Source of the DNA: QNES01 sp023143415
Lineage (GTDB): Bacteria > Pseudomonadota > Gammaproteobacteria > Beggiatoales > Beggiatoaceae
Length of the DNA: 7,177 bases
Direction: 5' to 3'
Assembly (NCBI GenBank): GCA_030632725.1
Contig: DAOVUF010000253.1
Coordinates: 1 to 7,177 of the forward strand
The position numbers were made by a program, and so were the translations under genes. Under the pieces are notes generated by a model. That model was not told where the DNA came from. It ran no database searches and saw only the letters and a list, made by a program, of their open reading frames with translations. Positions 6,044 through 7,177 of this stretch are shown here, in pieces (positions within the stretch are counted from its first letter, which is position 1; every line of letters begins with the position of its first letter).

Positions 6044-6742
6044 ATGTCATCGTTTATAAAACTTGTTTTACTTGCTGTGACACTCTTATGTTCAGTGATG
6101 GTGATGGCGCAGCAAGAGCCAGAAGAATACTACGACAGTGGTGCCTTACATTTTGAACATCAGTTTCGAAATGGAAAATTATATTCGTCAAAAGAGTATT
6201 ATGATCCCACTGGAATTAAAGCCGAAATGGTTTATAAAGCCAATAAATTGATTGCCAAAAAGATTTTTCGTCGAAATGGTGATTTGGAATATGAACTGAA
6301 ATACGACGACGGCAAAAAAATTGAAACCCAAATAGAATATTACTCAACAACGGGTGAAGCATTCCGTCGTCGTACCTTAGTCAACGGCAAACGTGTTGGC
6401 TTAGAGATTGAATATTATTCTGATGGTCAAACGAAAGCCGAACGAAATTACATCAACGGTAAAAAAGAAGGCAGTGCCAGAGGTTACCATCTTAATGGTA
6501 AATTGCAAGGGGACTGGGTTTTTCAAAATGGTGAACCCATATTGGCGACCCTTTTTTATAGCACAGGAGAAAAGTGGCTCATACATACTGACTTTGACGA
6601 AAAGGGCCGATTGAACGGTGTCAGTAAAGAGTATGATAAAGAAGGCAAACTCATGGCTCTTAGGTATTACAAAAAAAACGATATGGTCAAAAGAGACCGA
6701 GTTGGTTTTTGGTTACGGTGGTGGTGGGAGTTGCGATATTAG
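6044..6742 (+). CDS. Exported MORN-2 / YwqK-like repeat protein
   Basis: A 232-residue protein starting with a signal peptide: positively charged K6, a hydrophobic core (7-20), and a probable signal peptidase I site after VMA at residue 22. C16 is preceded by TLL, which is not a lipobox, so a lipoprotein is unlikely. The mature part is built from roughly 23-residue MORN-2 type units of the form YY-x-(S/D)-x-G-x3-(A/E)-x-(R/Y)-x-Y-x-NGK, seen best at 51-80, 99-141, 144-166 and 182-212. Relatives are often annotated 'toxin-antitoxin system YwqK family antitoxin', but there is no partner toxin here and the export signal argues against that role. The C-terminus is rich in aromatics (GFWLRWWW, 221-228). 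It begins 48 bp after nuoI with its own strong ribosome binding site, so it may be read through from nuoGHI. Function unknown. Confidence 0.85.
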   Translation: MSSFIKLVLLAVTLLCSVMVMAQQEPEEYYDSGALHFEHQFRNGKLYSSKEYYDPTGIKAEMVYKANKLIAKKIFRRNGDLEYELKYDDGKKIETQIEYYSTTGEAFRRRTLVNGKRVGLEIEYYSDGQTKAERNYINGKKEGSARGYHLNGKLQGDWVFQNGEPILATLFYSTGEKWLIHTDFDEKGRLNGVSKEYDKEGKLMALRYYKKNDMVKRDRVGFWLRWWWELRY

Positions 6743-6747
6743 AAGTA

Positions 6748-6769
6748 GCAAGGTTTCCTTGCCTCTTTT
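6748..6769 (+). terminator. Probable intrinsic terminator after the MORN-repeat gene
   Basis: GCAAGG, a TTT loop and CCTTGC form a perfect 6-bp stem at 6748-6762, followed by CTCTTTT. It begins 5 bp after the stop codon. The stem is short and the T-tract is interrupted, so efficiency is uncertain. It would end the nuoGHI-MORN transcription unit if the four genes are one operon. Confidence 0.6.
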
Positions 6770-6816
6770 AAAACACCTTGATTTAACTTAGGAATGAGCA
6801 TTCAATAATACCCAAC

Positions 6817-6854
6817 GAGGTTTGAGTTTGAGTTTTTAAAAAAACTCAAACCTC
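6817..6854. repeat. Hairpin of the GAGGTTT family, with slipped duplication
   Basis: GAGGTTTGAGTTT (6817-6829) pairs perfectly with 6842-6854. Because GTTTGA is duplicated in the left arm, an alternative register pairs 6826-6837 with the A-run side, so the stem can slip. It resembles the hairpin at the nuoG end (CGAGGTTTTAGTTTTT) in arm sequence and layout. Confidence 0.75.
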
Positions 6855-6862
6855 TTCGAGGC

Positions 6863-6925
6863 TAAAGTTTTTTGTAACTACTCAGGGCAACCACAAGGGA
6901 TTGCCCCTACATCAGAAGATTTTCG
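6863..6925 (+). repeat. 63-nt dispersed repeat, copy 1
   Basis: This stretch, from TAAAGTTTTTTGTAACTACT to the end GATTTTCG, matches 7106-7168 at 59 of 63 positions with no gaps. Inside it GGGCAACC and GGGATTGCCC pair to form a hairpin (6885-6906). GGGCAACCACAAGGGATTGC-type palindromes are, as I recall, abundant in cyanobacterial and Beggiatoaceae intergenic DNA. Confidence 0.85.
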
Positions 6926-7022
6926 TCAGTCGGAATAAGAATGATTGTTGTAGGCTGCATTCGAGGTTTTCGTTTTTTGAAAAGAAAAGCTCGAATCCTT
7001 TATGGTTGCCCTGAGTCGTTAC
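6874..7022. mobile_element. 149-bp MITE-like element with 20-bp terminal inverted repeats
   Basis: GTAACTACTCAGGGCAACCA at 6874-6893 is inverted at 7003-7022 with 19 of 20 matches. The interior carries the hairpin at 6959-6996 and no gene. The direct repeat TAAAGTTTTTT precedes the left end (6863-6873) and recurs just past the right end (7031-7041), followed by another GTAACTACTCAG core. This could be a non-autonomous element or the product of recombination between dispersed repeats in opposite orientation. Confidence 0.6.
6959..6996. repeat. Interspersed hairpin repeat, second copy of the family at the nuoG end
   Basis: ATTCGAGGTTTTC (6959-6971) pairs with 6984-6996 with one mismatch. The stretch 6958-6981 matches 4352-4375 at 23 of 24 positions, but the right arms differ, so the two copies have diverged while each kept its own pairing. 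Confidence 0.75.
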
Positions 7023-7030
7023 ACCTCGAA

Positions 7031-7054
7031 TAAAGTTTTTTCGTAACTACTCAG
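7031..7054 (+). repeat. Partial third copy of the TAAAGTTTTTT-GTAACTACTCAG repeat
   Basis: It shares TAAAGTTTTTT and GTAACTACTCAG with copies 1 and 2, with one extra C between the two blocks. The homology stops at position 7054, where the sequence turns into the perfect palindrome at 7058-7085 in place of the GGGCAACC hairpin. Confidence 0.75.
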
Positions 7055-7057
7055 CGG

Positions 7058-7085
7058 TTAGCCTTGAAATCAATTTCAAGGCTAA
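7058..7085. repeat. Perfect 13-bp palindrome
   Basis: TTAGCCTTGAAAT (7058-7070) pairs perfectly with 7073-7085 across a 2-nt CA spacer. It is not followed by a T-tract on the plus strand and does not resemble a standard terminator. It occupies the place that the GGGCAACC/TTGCCC hairpin holds in copy 1. Confidence 0.8.
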
Positions 7086-7105
7086 AAGCATTCGAGAGTC
7101 GAAGT

Positions 7106-7168
7106 TAAAGTTTTTTGTAACTACTTAGGGCAACCACAAGGGAAAGCCCCTACATCAGAAGATTCTCG
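7106..7168 (+). repeat. 63-nt dispersed repeat, copy 2
   Basis: It matches copy 1 (6863-6925) at 59 of 63 positions. One of the differences, TT to AA inside the GGGATTGCCCC part (here GGGAAAGCCCC), weakens the internal stem of this copy. The window ends 9 bp later, so the array may continue. Confidence 0.85.
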
Positions 7169-7177
7169 CCTGTATAC

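Larger units (their letters stand above)
6770..7177. other. Gene-free, repeat-packed region to the right edge
   Basis: No frame in these ~400 bp looks coding. Nearly all of it from 6816 onward is accounted for by repeats: a 13-bp hairpin, two 63-nt direct copies plus a partial third, a 149-bp inverted-repeat element and two further hairpins, each listed separately. The repeats are nested and share T-run-rich junctions, which suggests repeated insertion or recombination at the same spot. Confidence 0.75.

Noticed and set aside
6863..7168. Possible CRISPR array in the repeat cluster
   Set aside because: Repeat copies are unevenly spaced, differ in length, occur in both orientations and no cas gene is present.

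Overview
This window looks like chromosomal DNA from an AT-rich gammaproteobacterium. The complex I proteins are clearly proteobacterial, and the non-coding DNA is crowded with short palindromes and repeats, as I recall from large filamentous sulfur oxidisers (Thiotrichales, Beggiatoaceae-like). That taxonomic placement is inference from style, not a search result.

Left part (1-1388, minus strand): the N-terminal 199 codons of an SMC/RecF-like predicted ATPase run off the left edge. Upstream of it lies a small PD-(D/E)XK nuclease-fold protein of the HsdR N-terminal type. A 90-bp nested palindrome fills the gap between them, and a related bipartite motif lies upstream of both start codons. Positions 1389-1972 hold no convincing gene; they hold a candidate promoter, a hairpin and a ~104-bp terminal-inverted-repeat element ending 49 bp before nuoG.

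Centre (1973-5995, plus strand): nuoG, nuoH and nuoI encode three adjacent parts of NADH:quinone oxidoreductase (complex I). NuoG carries peripheral-arm Fe-S clusters, NuoI carries clusters N6a/N6b that hand electrons towards quinone, and NuoH is the membrane subunit forming the quinone site. All three look intact. nuoF is not immediately upstream and nuoJ is not immediately downstream, so the usual nuo operon appears split here. A hairpin of an interspersed repeat family overlaps the end of nuoG and supplies its last four codons.

Right part (6044-7177): one exported MORN-2/YwqK-like repeat protein follows nuoI by 48 bp and ends at a probable terminator. The last ~400 bp is non-coding and made almost entirely of repeats: four copies of a GTAACTACTCAG-type core (three direct, one inverted), a 149-bp inverted-repeat element, and several perfect or near-perfect hairpins.

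I see no tRNA, rRNA or CRISPR array. The most interesting material is the repeat ecology around and inside the isolated nuoGHI cluster, rather than a clear new multi-gene system.
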